From Plazaster borealis (Eukaryota; Echinodermata; Asteroidea; Forcipulatida; Labidiasteridae), in contig JAJGQC010000703.1 of NCBI GenBank assembly GCA_021014325.1, positions 1 through 64,000 on the forward strand: DNA of 64,000 bases. Direction: 5' to 3'. The position numbers and the translations under genes are program-made. A model generated the notes under the pieces. It was not told where the DNA came from and made no database searches. It worked only from the letters and a program-made list of their open reading frames with translations. Shown here piece after piece: positions 22,401 to 31,749 of the stretch. Every line of letters begins with the position of its first letter. Position 1 is the first letter of the stretch.

Positions 22401-24720
22401 GGAGCAGTGGCCCGGCGGAAGGGCTCCGGATTCTGAACCCATAGGTACTGGGTTCGATTCATGGGTGTTCTTTTAGTACGTTTTGATTTAAAGTTGTTCA
22501 TTCTAAGGTTTAAAATTAAACTCGAACGCAATTTAAGTAAGAGGAGCAGTGGCCAAGTGGAAGGGCTCCGGACTCTGAACCCATAGGTACTGGGTTCGAA
22601 TCCCTGGTGATCTTTTAGTGAGTTTTGGTTTAAAGTTGTTCATTCTAAGGTTTAAAGTTAAACTCGAACGCAAATTAAGTAAGAGGAGCAGTGGCCCAGT
22701 GGAAGGGTTCCGGACTCTAAACCCATAGGTACTGGGTTCGAATCTCTGGTGATCTTTTAGTACGTTTTGATTTAAAGTTGTTCATTCTAAGGTTTAAAAT
22801 ATAACTCGAACGCAATTTAAGTAAGAGGAGCAGTGGCCCGGTGGAAGGGCTCCAGACTCTGGACCCATAGGTACTGGGTTCGATTCATGGGTGATCTTTT
22901 AGTACGTTTTGATTTAAAGTTGTTCATTCTAAGGTTTAAAATTAAACTCGAACGCAGTTTAAGTAAGAGGAGCAGTGGCCCAGTGGAAGGGCTCAGGACT
23001 CTGAACCCATAGGTACTGGGTTCGATTCATGGGTGTTCTTTTAGTACGTTTTGATTTAAAGTTGTTCATTCTAAGGTTTAAAGTTAAACTCCAACGCTAA
23101 TTAAATAAGAGGAGCAGTGGCCCGGCGGAAGGGCTCCGGACTCTGAACCCAAAGGTACTGTGTTCGAATCCTGGTGATCTTTTAGTACGTTTTGATTTAA
23201 AGTTGTTCATTCTAAGATTTAAAATTAAACTCGAACGCAATTTAAGTAAGAGGAGCAGTGGCCCAGCGGAAGGCCTCCAGACTCTGAACCCATAGGTACT
23301 GGGTTCGATTCATGGGTGTTCTTTTAGTACGTTTTGATTTAAAGTTGTTCATTCTAAGGTTTAAAATTAAACTCGAACGCAATTTTAGTAAGAGGAGCAG
23401 TGCCCCAGTGGAAGGGCTCAGGACTCTGAACCCATAGGTACTGGGTTCGATTCATGGGTGTTTTTTAGTACGTTTTGATTTAAAGTTGTTCATTCTAAGG
23501 TTTAAAGTTAAACTCCAACGCTAATTAAGTAAGAGGAGCAGCGGCCCAGTGGAAGGGCTGCGGACTCTGAACCCATAGGTACTGGGTTCGAATCCCTGGT
23601 GATCTTTTAGTACGTTTTGATTTAAAGCTGTTCATTCTAAGGTTTAAAATTAAACTCGAACGCAATTTAAGTAAGAGGAGCAGTGGCCCAGTGGAAGGGC
23701 TCCGGGTTCTGAACCCATAGGTACTGGGTTCGAATCCCTGGTGATCTTTTAGTACGCTTTGATTTAAAGCTGTTCATTCTAAGGTTTAAAATTAAACTCG
23801 AACGCAATTTAAGTAAGAGGAGCAGTGGCCCAGTTGAAGGGCCCAGGACTCTGAACCCATATAGGTACTGGGTTCGATTCATGGGTGTTCTTTTAGTACG
23901 TTTTGATTTAAAGTTGTTCATTCTAAGGTTTAAAATTAAACTCGAACGCAAATTAAGTAAGAGGAGCAGTGGCCCAGTGGAAGGGTTCCGGACTCTGAAC
24001 CCATAGCTACTTTGTTCGAATCCCTGGTGATCTTTTAGTACGTTTTGATTTAAAGTTGTTCATTCTAAGGTTTAAAATTAAACTCGAACGTAATTTAAGT
24101 AAGAGGAGCAGTGGCCCGGCGGAAGGGCTCCGGACTCTGAACCCATAGGTACTTGGGTCGAATCCCTGGTGATCTTTTAGTACGTTTTGATTTAAAGTTG
24201 TTCATTCTAAGGTTTAAAATTAAACTCGAACGCAATTTTAAGTAAGAGGAGCCGTGCCCCGGCGGAAGGGCTCCGGACTCTGAACCCATAGGTACTGGGT
24301 TCGATTCATGGGCGTTCTTTTAGTACGTTTTGATTTTAAAATGTTCATTCTAAGGTTTAAAATTAAACTCGAACGCAAATTAAGTAAGAGGAGCAGTGGC
24401 CCGGAGGAAGGGCTTCGGACTCTGAACCCATAGGTACTGGGTTCGAAACCCTGATGATCTTTTAGTACGTTTTGATTTAAAGTTGTTCATTCTAAGGTTT
24501 AAAATTAAACTCGAACGCAATTTAAGTAAGAGGAGCAGTGGCCCGGCGGAAGGGCCCAGGACTCTGAACCCATAGGTACTGGGTTCGATTCATGGGTGTT
24601 CTTTTAGTACGTTTTGATTTAAAGTTGTTCATTCTAAGGTTTAAAATTAAAATCGAACACAATTTAAGTAAGAGGAGCAGCGGCCCGGCGGAAGGGCTCC
24701 GGACTCTGAACCCATAAAAC
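16436..24720 (+). repeat. 59-unit tandem array of tRNA-Gln(CTG)-like units, 142 bp period
   Basis: I located the landmark GGACTCTGAACCC (or a close variant) 59 times from 16484 to 24701. Spacing is almost always 141-143 bp, with extremes of 129 and 146. All units face the plus strand. Each has an A-box-like TGGCCCAGTGG or TGGCCCGGCGG, an anticodon-like loop CTCTGAA (CTG, Gln) and a B box GGTTCGAATCC or GGTTCGATTCA. CTTTTAG follows, then a conserved AT-rich spacer of about 65 bp (TTTAAAGTTGTTCATTCTAA). In a cloverleaf fold of the common type, the D stem (GCCC/GGGT) pairs fully. The T stem pairs 4/5 and the acceptor 5-6/7, but the anticodon stem pairs only 2/5, so ordinary tRNA function is doubtful. 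Two tail types alternate irregularly, by hand count 27 ending CCCTGGTGATC and 30 ending CATGGGTGTTC-like. The T-run right after the body is a potential Pol III terminator in every unit. The minus-strand open frames across this array are by-products of the repeat. Confidence 0.93.
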
Positions 24721-24750
24721 CCATAAAAGGTCCCGGGATCGATTCCCGCT
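24660..24750 (+). ncRNA. Terminal, divergent tRNA-like unit
   Basis: The last array copy keeps the 5' half, including CGGCCCGGCGGAAGG. It then switches after CCCATAAAACCCATAAAAGG to a different T-arm, CCCGGGATCGATTCCCGC, with a strong stem. This could be a recombinant with another tRNA-like sequence or the remains of the founder unit. Confidence 0.45.
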
Positions 24751-24889
24751 ACTTAAAAAAACTTCGGGTTTTAAAAAATATTTTTCTATTAAATCGAAAA
24801 AGTTTAAATAAAAAGGTGCATACAGGTTCGTTTTAAGTTTTAAGTTTCTTTAGGAGCACGTAGGGGCGCTGCGTGCCACTGCGGGGTGA

Positions 24890-24985
24890 GTGGCGACCTC
24901 GCGGCCCCACTCACCGCCTGGCCTCGGACCGGGGCTCGAACCTGGGACCGCTACCTCCAGAGTCCGCCACCTACCAACGACACCC
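24890..24985 (-). ncRNA. tRNA-like relic facing the array
   Basis: The minus strand reads TCGTTGGTAGGTGGCGGACT, then CTGGAGGTAGCGG, then B box GGTTCGAGCCCC. It shares the GGACTCTG core with the array but is GC-rich and points the opposite way. The acceptor ends do not pair convincingly, so it is a pseudo-tRNA or the head of another repeat. Confidence 0.4.
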
Positions 24986-24991
24986 ACTTGG

Positions 24992-26205
24992 GAACAACGC
25001 AGCTCGCACAGGGTACCAGTCCGTTCACTTCTTCAATACACTTTTTGCAAACGCAGCAAACAGCCGTAGGAAAAACATTTGACAGCGCGAACGCGCATGT
25101 CCAGCCAAAACATAGTGCACGTTGCACTACTATAGGCACACCGCTCAGCCCGAAACAAGCAAAATGGAGCCTTCGTGTCAAATGTTCGAAAATGTCATAC
25201 AAAGATCATCAAACCGATTTCGAATCAAGTCTGTTACTACACCGGTATCAGCGATGTTTGCAAAGCATTGAAGGTTACATGTGCAACGAATGCAGAAAGG
25301 CGATCATTACGAAGACAAGATCATTTAAGCGTAGAAGAGGCAAAGGATTTGTGATGAGGTACTGCCTGTCACCAAAGGCGAAGCTCAACTTTCATGGAAG
25401 TCCCACGAGACCAACAGGCTTGACACCGTAGCCAAAGAGAATTCGCAGGCTATGCCTACAAACAACTCCCAGACATAAATCAAGTGAATCATCAACAAAG
25501 AAAAGGGTGTGTATTTATTCCGGCCTTTCATTTAATTCTCAACTTTGTATCCGTGTACTTGTTTCATTTCAGAACATCTGAAAACTTTTTTTTTACCAAA
25601 AGCCATTTGTATAATTGATTCAAAATGTGTAATGCTGTAAGTGAAGTGTGTTACAGAAACTTTTAATTGAGCTCAGGGAATTCCCTCAAATATAGAACAT
25701 TGCCATTGACTAAGTCAAGGCCGCGTATGAATTAAACTATACAATTTTTTTATTTTATTGGTTTATTGGTTTATTAAAAATATTATTAATATTATTATTA
25801 TAAGGCACTGGACACTATTGGTAATCACTCAAAATATTTGTTAACATAAAAACTTACTTGGTAACGAGCAATGGAGAGCTGTTGATAGTATAAAACATTG
25901 AGAAACAGCTCCCTCTGAAGTAACGTAAGAAAGAAGTAATTTCTCAGTAAAATATTTGATTTGAATTCGAGACCACAGCTGAGGTCTCGAATCCAAGCCT
26001 GAAAGCACACAACTTCGTGCGACAAGGGCGTTTATGTTAGAACAAACTTTGCTTACTATCTCGTATTACAGCGGTCTGCAAACTTTCTTGAGCTGTCCGG
26101 CCATGCGCGTGCGCTGTCAAATGTTTTTCCTACGGCTGTTTGCTGCGTTTGCAAAAAGTGTATTGAAAAAGTGTACAGACTGGTACCCTGTGCGAGCTGC
26201 GTTGT
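24992..26205. repeat. Inverted repeat arms about 1.1 kb apart
   Basis: The segment 24992-25105 (AACAACGCAGCTCGCACAGG to TTGACAGCGCG) is the inverse of about 26082-26205. The same sequence also appears in the palindrome at 58430-58720. The arms enclose an unidentified open frame (24886-25431, plus) and a MITE fragment. This could be the two ends of one mobile element or two insertions of one repeat in opposite orientation. Confidence 0.55.
25803..26035 (+). mobile_element. Fragment of TTAA MITE family 1
   Basis: It begins GGCACTGGACACTATTGGTA, matching the inverse of the right end of the copy at 27522-27898, and runs through the central block GAGGTCTCGAATC. It is truncated on the right near 26035. 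Confidence 0.65.
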
Positions 26206-26420
26206 TCCCTGACGCGTGGGCATGTTTTGTACACAAATCACGGATCGCAGTCAAACGGTGTGGATGGATGGGATCTGAATTTTACGGTAAGAATTTATCA
26301 TTTTTTAACAATTTTGAGTTTGCGGAGTGGATTTGTGGACCATCCTCAAGCTCAATGAGAGTTCAAAGAACACATAGAGCCTAATTTTGGCGAGATTTTA
26401 TTTAAAAAAAAAGAGATTTG

Positions 26421-26581
26421 GGAAAAGTTTCCGCAGCATGCCTCCAACCAACTTATTTTTTTTTTTTTTTATTTTTTTTTTTTTCCTGTTTTCCATTTGG
26501 AGATAGGTGGAAAACAGGGGAGAGAAAAAAAAAAAAAAAAAAAAAAGTTGGAGGCATGCTGCGGAAAATTTACCTGTTTTG
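26421..26581. mobile_element. Hairpin insertion with a paralogous empty site
   Basis: The arms 26429-26448 (TTCCGCAGCATGCCTCCAAC) and 26547-26566 are perfect inverses. T- and A-runs follow, and then an inner pair CCTGTTTTCCA / TGGAAAACAGG. The whole sequence folds into one long hairpin with a 12 base loop. The flanks GAGATTTG and AATGCAA are directly joined in the paralogous copy at about 58795-58815, so that copy is an empty site. TTTG at each junction is a possible 4 bp target duplication. Confidence 0.8.
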
Positions 26582-26988
26582 AATGCAAATCGAAATGGCA
26601 AAACGAATCGTTTCACACAAAGAATTTAATTTTTAAAGAAACTTGGGGATATATTTCGTCGGTGTTAGGACACTTCGTACCTTTGCCACTTCGTACCTTT
26701 TGCAGGGTACGAAGTGACTTTGGACACTTCGTACCTTGGACACTTCGTACCTTCTTACAAGACACTTCGTACCTTCTCACAAGACACTTCATACCTTCTT
26801 ACAAGACACTTCGTACCTTCTTACAAGACACTTCGTACCTTCTCACAAGACACTTCGTACCTTCTCACAAGACACTTCGTACCTTCAGGATTTCTGCATC
26901 GTTTCTGGATTTCTGCATCGTTTCTACAGGGTCCCACCGCTAAAATTAAGTAATGGCCCGTTGTCACTAAACTTGAGTTCAAGTCAAT

Positions 26989-27290
26989 TGTTGATTGATA
27001 GTGACTGATGAGTATGAAATAAAAACGAATCAAACCCAAATGATAATTTATTTAATTACTTGTTGACTGATAGTGATGAGTATTAAATAAAAACGAATCA
27101 AACCCAAATGGTGATTTATTTAATTACTTGTTGACTGATATAGTGATGAGTATGAAATAAAAACGAATCAAACCCAAATGGACGTGATTTATTTAATTAC
27201 CTGTTGACTGATAGTGATGAGTATGAAATAAAAACGAATCAAACCCAAATGATAATTTATTTAATTACTTGTTGACTGATAGTGATACAC
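26989..27290 (+). repeat. 68-73 bp tandem repeat inside the transposon
   Basis: The landmark TGTTGACTGATAGTGATGAG starts at 26989, 27061, 27129, 27202 and 27270. Units are highly similar, with small indels around AAACCCAAATG. Confidence 0.85.
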
Positions 27291-27521
27291 TTATTTTTAG
27301 ATCAATTTTATCAAAACCAATTTCTAAAACAATCAGTGAAATTTAAAAGAAACATTTAAAAATCATTTGAAAAGTTAAAGCTGGAAAGTATTCAATATCA
27401 TATTTACGTGTCGAGATAATGAGAACATAAAAACAAAAATATATGGTTTACAAAATACGAACAAAATAAAGGTATTTTAAAGATATTTTTATTCAATAAA
27501 AATAATAACATTTCACATTAA

Positions 27522-27898
27522 AGACAGTGTACACTATTGGTAATTGTCAAAGACCAGTCTTCTCACTTGGTGTATCTCAACATATGCATAAAATAACAAA
27601 CCTGTGAAAATTTGAGCTCGATCGGTCGTCGGAGTTGCAAGATAACTATGAAAGAAAAACACCCTTGTCACACGAAGTTGTGTGCTTTCAGATGCTTGAT
27701 TTCGAGACCTCAAGTTCTAAACTTGAGGTCTCGAAATCAAATTCGTGGAAAATTACTTCTTTCTCGAAAACTACTCCACTTCAGAGGGAGCCGTTTCTCA
27801 CAATGTTTTATACTACCAACGTCTCCCCATTACTTGATACCAAGTGAGGTTTTGTGCTAATAATTATTTTGAGTAATTACCAATAGTGTCCACTGCCT
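27522..27898 (+). mobile_element. TTAA MITE family 1, complete copy
   Basis: TTAA flanks both sides (27518-27521 and 27899-27902). The ends AGACAGTGTACACTATTGG and (inverse) AGGCAGTGGACACTATTGG are inverted. The centre carries a 30 bp palindrome around GATTTCGAGACCTCAAGTTC. Related copies: 1745, 25803, 28467, 47165, 55872 and 61203. It is nested in the transposon at 26661-28139. Open frames on the plus strand run through it but are shared only with the repeat. Confidence 0.85.
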
Positions 27899-28364
27899 TT
27901 AAAAAGGACATTCACATAATTAAACAAAATGAAAATTTATTAAGTATTATTTTGTATCTCAACGAACATTATCTTATTAAGGAAATACCCATTTTACTGA
28001 AGGTACGAAGTGACTCGGCTGATGGTCATTTCGAACACCACCCACGGTACGAAGTGACCAATTTGGTTATGGTACGAAGTGTCCCGAAGGTACGGTGTCC
28101 AGGGTACGAAGTGGCAAAGGTACGAAGTGTCCGACATCCATTTCGTCTTGCCATGCTCGCTTGCTCAACACCTTTTGTTTTTCAGTTTCCAGAACATTTA
28201 GAAATGTTCAAAGCCTCAATTCTTTCTTTCTTTCTTTGCAGATTAATTCTCTCCATACATAAAAGGGAACCTTTACATTTAATGAGAATCTTTTAAAAAG
28301 CTGCTGGCTGTTGATCCATAGGGTCGAATTTTGGTGCCAATTTCACTAAACCGGTCAATTCGTT

Positions 28365-28465
28365 CCTAGGTTAACTCGTACCCAGGTCAACTCGGATCAT
28401 AATATTGCACCCAAGTCAACTGCACCCAGGTTAACTCGTACATTGGTTAACTCGTACCCAGGTTG
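28365..28465 (+). repeat. Degenerate GGTTAACTCGTACCCA repeats
   Basis: About six imperfect copies of GGTTAACTCGTACCCA (or GTCAACTCG/GTCAACTGC variants) lie head to tail at about 16-20 bp spacing. They are directly followed by a MITE fragment. Confidence 0.7.
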
Positions 28466-28788
28466 AAGGTATCGTACACGTTTGGTAATTGTCAATGACC
28501 AGTGTTCTCACTTGGTGTATCCCAACATATGCATAAAATAACAAGCCTGTGAAAATTTGGGCTCAATTGGTCATCGAACTTGCAAGAAAATGAGGAAAGA
28601 AAAAACACCCTTGTTGTACAAATTTGTGTGCTTTCAGATATAGGAATAAAAACTTCTTGCAAGAACTTTTATTATTTTAGTGAGAAATTACCTCTTTCTC
28701 AAAAACTACGTTACTTTAAGAGGGAGTCGTTTCCTACAATGTTTTATACTATCAACAGCTCTCCGTTGCTTGTTAAAAATTTCTTTTA
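28466..28788 (+). mobile_element. TTAA MITE family 1, right end lost at LINE junction
   Basis: It starts AGGTATCGTACACGTTTGGT and is co-linear with the copy at 61203-61570 until CTCCGTTGCTTGTT. There LINE sequence begins, and the terminal about 45 bp is missing. Confidence 0.75.
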
Positions 28789-30720
28789 ATAAAACCCAGA
28801 ATCTTATTTGCACTGTTTACGGTTTTTGTGATGTGTTTCGCCCAAGTCCGATCATGTGAAAGTTCAATGCCCAGGTAAGGATGGTGTTGTACTTCCTGAA
28901 GCACGGAATCTCCCATAAGGTACTCTTGTTTTATGGTGTTTTTCTTCTTGTGTGTCATTCTCATGATGAAGCATTTAGATTTATTAAACTTCATCTCCCA
29001 TGTTGACTCCCAAGCACAGAGTGAGTTGATGTCGTTTTGAAGGATGCTACAGTCTTCAGTGCAATTTATTTGTTGGTATATGATGAGATCGTCCGCAAAT
29101 AATCTGACGTTTGATGTCACACACTCAGGTAGGTCGTTTATGTACGTTAAGAACAACAGCGGCCCTAAAACAGTACCCTGAGGGACTCCAGAGATAACAG
29201 AATGAGCTGATTGAGTATTCAGCATCAATGATGACTTTTTGAGATCTATTTGAGGGGAAGGCTTCAATCCATTTGTGAGTGTTGCGTCTGAAGCCGAGGG
29301 AGTTTAGTTTTGTTAATAAATGCTGATGGGGTACTACGTCAAAAGCTTTGCTGAAGTCCATTATGCACATGTCGATTTGACCACGGTTATCTAGTATTTG
29401 GGCTAGATCATCTGTAAGACCAGCAAGTTGTGTTTCACATGATCTTCCACGCCTGAAACCATGTTGCTTATCACTTAGGATGGAATACTTGTCATAATGA
29501 GTCATAATATTGCTAACAATGATATGTTCAAGTTGTTTGCAGATGATACTTGTGAGAGATATAGGGCGATAATTTGATGGAAGGGATCTATCGCCTTTCT
29601 TGAAAACCAGAGAAACATTTGCATTACACCATTCACGAGGTAAGGACCCAGTCGACAGTGATTTCTGAAATATCTTTTGCAGAATTGGTGCAATTGTTGC
29701 TGAACATTCTTTAAGTATTCTTGCCGGGATGTTGTCAGGGCCCGTAGCTTTTGCACTGTCAAATTCTTTAAAAAGTTTTCAATCCCAGGAGTAGTGACCT
29801 TTAAGTCTGGCATATCGGGTAAGTGAGCTATCACAAGTAGGAATATCTTGGGTGTTTTCCTTCGTGAAGACTGAGCAAAAATGGTTGTTTAAGGCCTCAG
29901 CCTTCTCTTTGGCATTGGATGCTATGCGTCCCATATATTGTAGAGGGCATACACCAAATACTTCTCGTCTGATTGATTTGACATAACTCCAAAAGGGTTT
30001 TGTATTGTTGCTTTCCAGCGTATCACATAAGCCACGGATGTAAGCACAACGAAGCTTCTTTAATTTTTTGTCAATATCACGCCTGGTTTCTTTAAATTTA
30101 TCCCATTGTTGAAAGTCACCTGTTCTGCGGGCTTTGTCATATTGTTAACACTTTTTGTTGCATTGTTTTCTCATTGTGTGATTCATCCATGGAAGTTTGA
30201 CTTTTTACTCATTTTAGATGGAATGTGAGTATCCATAGATATATGTACTTTGTCCATGAAATCAGTCCAAATTTGATTTATGTCACCTGTGTTGACATAT
30301 TCTTCAGTAAGTTTAGCACCAAAAACCTCCAATTCCTCCCGGATCTTATCATAATCGCCTTTAGCATAGACGAAAACTTTTCGCTTAGGCTTGTGAACCA
30401 GTTTTGGTTTGATTAATGCTGAGACAATCACTGTGTTGTGATCACTTTATGCCAGCTGTGACATGGACCTCTTTGACAGAGGAAACATCATTGGTAAAGC
30501 ACAAGTCCAGAATATTGTTTTCCCTGGTAGGTTTGAGGACAACTTGCTCGAGGTTGTGATCAAGAGCGATGTCAATCATCAGTTTACTTGGACCTGGATA
30601 TCTCCCACATGGTATAAATTTGAAGGCCAGTTAATGTCTGGCATGTTGAAGTCACCCAGGAGCCAAATTGAGGCATTTTTAGGAATTTTTTGAAGTGAAT
30701 CATCAAGAAGATTGAGGGAT
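28789..30720 (-). pseudogene. LINE endonuclease C-half and reverse transcriptase remnants
   Basis: Shifting frames encode successive blocks. About 30700-30430 holds endonuclease C-terminal residues (DFNMPDI then SDHNTV). 30431-30183 is a linker. About 29650-29505 reads FKKGDRSLPSNYRPISLTS. 29505-29125 contains QHGFRRGRSCETQL and MDFSKAFDVV with the first catalytic Asp. 29267-28790 contains SGVPQGTVLGPLLF and FADD with the catalytic Asp pair. Several frameshifts and a tandem stop (near 30590) make it inactive. Confidence 0.85.
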
Positions 30721-31746
30721 TCATTGTCTGTTTTGAGAACGATAAAAAGCTCTGATAAAAACTGGAGTGATCCCTTTAACGTGTATACTAGCCCATTTCA
30801 TTTCACAGTTTGGTTGATCCAGGCTGTCTTCATCTTGTGCAATTAGTTTGTCACTGACTGCGATAAACACCCCTCCGTGAGAGTCACCATTTGTGGTACG
30901 GTCTTTGCGGAAGACGTTGAATTTTTTTGGAAAAATTTCACCCGTTGTAATGTTGGGGTTTAACCACAATTCTGTTCCTACTATGATGTCAGGATCTTCT
31001 TTATCAACTAGTTCTAAAAAGCTGGGTAACTTGGCACGTAAGCTCTGGCAGTTAGTGTTTAAAATTTTGAGCGGATGCTCCTTAGTTCTCGTTTTACGAG
31101 TTTTAGGTGCAGAAGTAGTTTCTTTACTTGGACTAGAAGACTTGAGAGGCACTCCAAGTCCGGTGTCTTCATTTTGTGGAAGGCTGTGAATTACGTTCGA
31201 GTCATAAGGTGTAGACGTGGAGTTAATTGACTTGCTTGAAAAAATGTCAAATCGTTTTTTTGTCCCAACATTATTGAAGTCGGTGAACAAAGAAGAATCA
31301 AAGTTTGGCATTCCACAGTCACAACAAATCAGTGAGTATGGTGGATGATTTGCTAGTATATTATAAGTCTCGCTATTCATACCAAGACAATGAGTGTGAA
31401 ACCAAATGTTGCAGTTATCACATTCCAGGTATTCCTGACCCCATCTTGCAGCAGTGTTGCATATTTTACAAGGGTACTTGAGTTTACATTCAGGACCAGG
31501 GTTTGGATTCACATCCCCAGCCAAAAGTAGCAGAAGTGTAAGTTTTGTTGTGGTGTTCAACGAACGAAGACAATGAGGTTTAAAATAGCGATTAGAGGTG
31601 GCTAACTTGAGTGATAAATGGAACTGACTCACCGGGGATCTCCATTGCGGCAAGTAGTCTGGGAAGCCCTGCCCCTGCCGACATTCATTATTTGTCGAAG
31701 AGTGATTGGTAGCCAGAATTCGGATGAAGATAAGCAGCATAGTCAA
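30721..31746 (-). CDS. LINE ORF: 2A-like motif, PHD finger, endonuclease N-half
   Basis: 341 codons without interruption. Residues 69-85 read as a leucine run followed by GDVNPNPGP. This matches the 2A ribosome-skipping signature at NPGP but has N where most active 2As have E (D-V-E-x-NPGP). Residues 93-144 form a C4HC3 PHD-type zinc finger (C93, C96, C109, C112, H117, C120, C141, C144). A low-complexity linker follows. From about residue 228 comes the APE endonuclease start (LKILNTNCQSLRAK, DIIVGTELWLNPN with the catalytic Glu, then SHGGVFIAV). The frame is lost before the endonuclease HD motif. A first Met further upstream cannot be judged because the SINE tail begins at 31750. Confidence 0.8.
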   Translation of the reverse strand: MTMLLIFIRILATNHSSTNNECRQGQGFPDYLPQWRSPVSQFHLSLKLATSNRYFKPHCLRSLNTTTKLTLLLLLAGDVNPNPGPECKLKYPCKICNTAARWGQEYLECDNCNIWFHTHCLGMNSETYNILANHPPYSLICCDCGMPNFDSSLFTDFNNVGTKKRFDIFSSKSINSTSTPYDSNVIHSLPQNEDTGLGVPLKSSSPSKETTSAPKTRKTRTKEHPLKILNTNCQSLRAKLPSFLELVDKEDPDIIVGTELWLNPNITTGEIFPKKFNVFRKDRTTNGDSHGGVFIAVSDKLIAQDEDSLDQPNCEMKWASIHVKGITPVFIRAFYRSQNRQ

Positions 31747-31749
31747 TGT

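Larger units (their letters stand above)
26661..28139. mobile_element. 1,479 bp non-autonomous DNA transposon with 8 bp TSD
   Basis: ATTTCGTC flanks both sides exactly (26653-26660 and 28140-28147). The ends are 37 bp: seven loosely matching bases (GGTGTTA versus GGATGTC read inward), then a 30 bp perfect inverted repeat at 26668-26697 and 28103-28132 (GGACACTTCGTACCTTTGCC and ten more). Sub-terminal arrays of CACTTCGTACC follow on both sides, in inverted orientation: about ten copies on the left at 22 bp spacing, about five on the right. The interior holds 68-73 bp tandem repeats and a nested MITE, and no transposase. The 8 bp TSD fits hAT, P or Merlin-like elements; GG ends argue against hAT. 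Confidence 0.85.
28789..31746 (-). mobile_element. CR1/L2-like non-LTR retrotransposon, decayed
   Basis: On the minus strand the order is a leader, 2A-like motif, PHD finger, APE-type endonuclease, linker and reverse transcriptase. This fits the Jockey superfamily (CR1/L2 side). The reading frame is broken several times after 30721. The reverse transcriptase stops at the junction with a MITE, so the 3' end (thumb region and 3' UTR) is missing, opposite to the usual 5' truncation of LINEs. The 5' side abuts the (ATT)n tail of a family A SINE. Confidence 0.88.

Noticed and set aside
16716..24289. Minus-strand open frames (MNNFKSKRTKR peptides) as a repetitive protein family
   Set aside because: They are antisense readings of the tRNA-like units, end at irregular indels, and lack any start or splice context.
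16436..24720. CRISPR-like array of regularly spaced repeats
   Set aside because: The spacer is itself conserved in every unit and the period is 142 bp; this is a tandem repeat in a eukaryotic genome.
16436..24720. Functional tRNA-Gln gene cluster
   Set aside because: The anticodon stem pairs at only about two of five positions, and the acceptor has mismatches in most units; canonical decoding is unlikely.
26497..27039. Repeated peptide TRHFVPSYKTLRTF as a protein
   Set aside because: Translation of the 22 bp sub-terminal DNA repeat in all frames.
27612..28296. Plus-strand open frames of 82-136 codons
   Set aside because: They overlap the MITE and transposon right end and contain the CACTTCGTACC array; no protein features.
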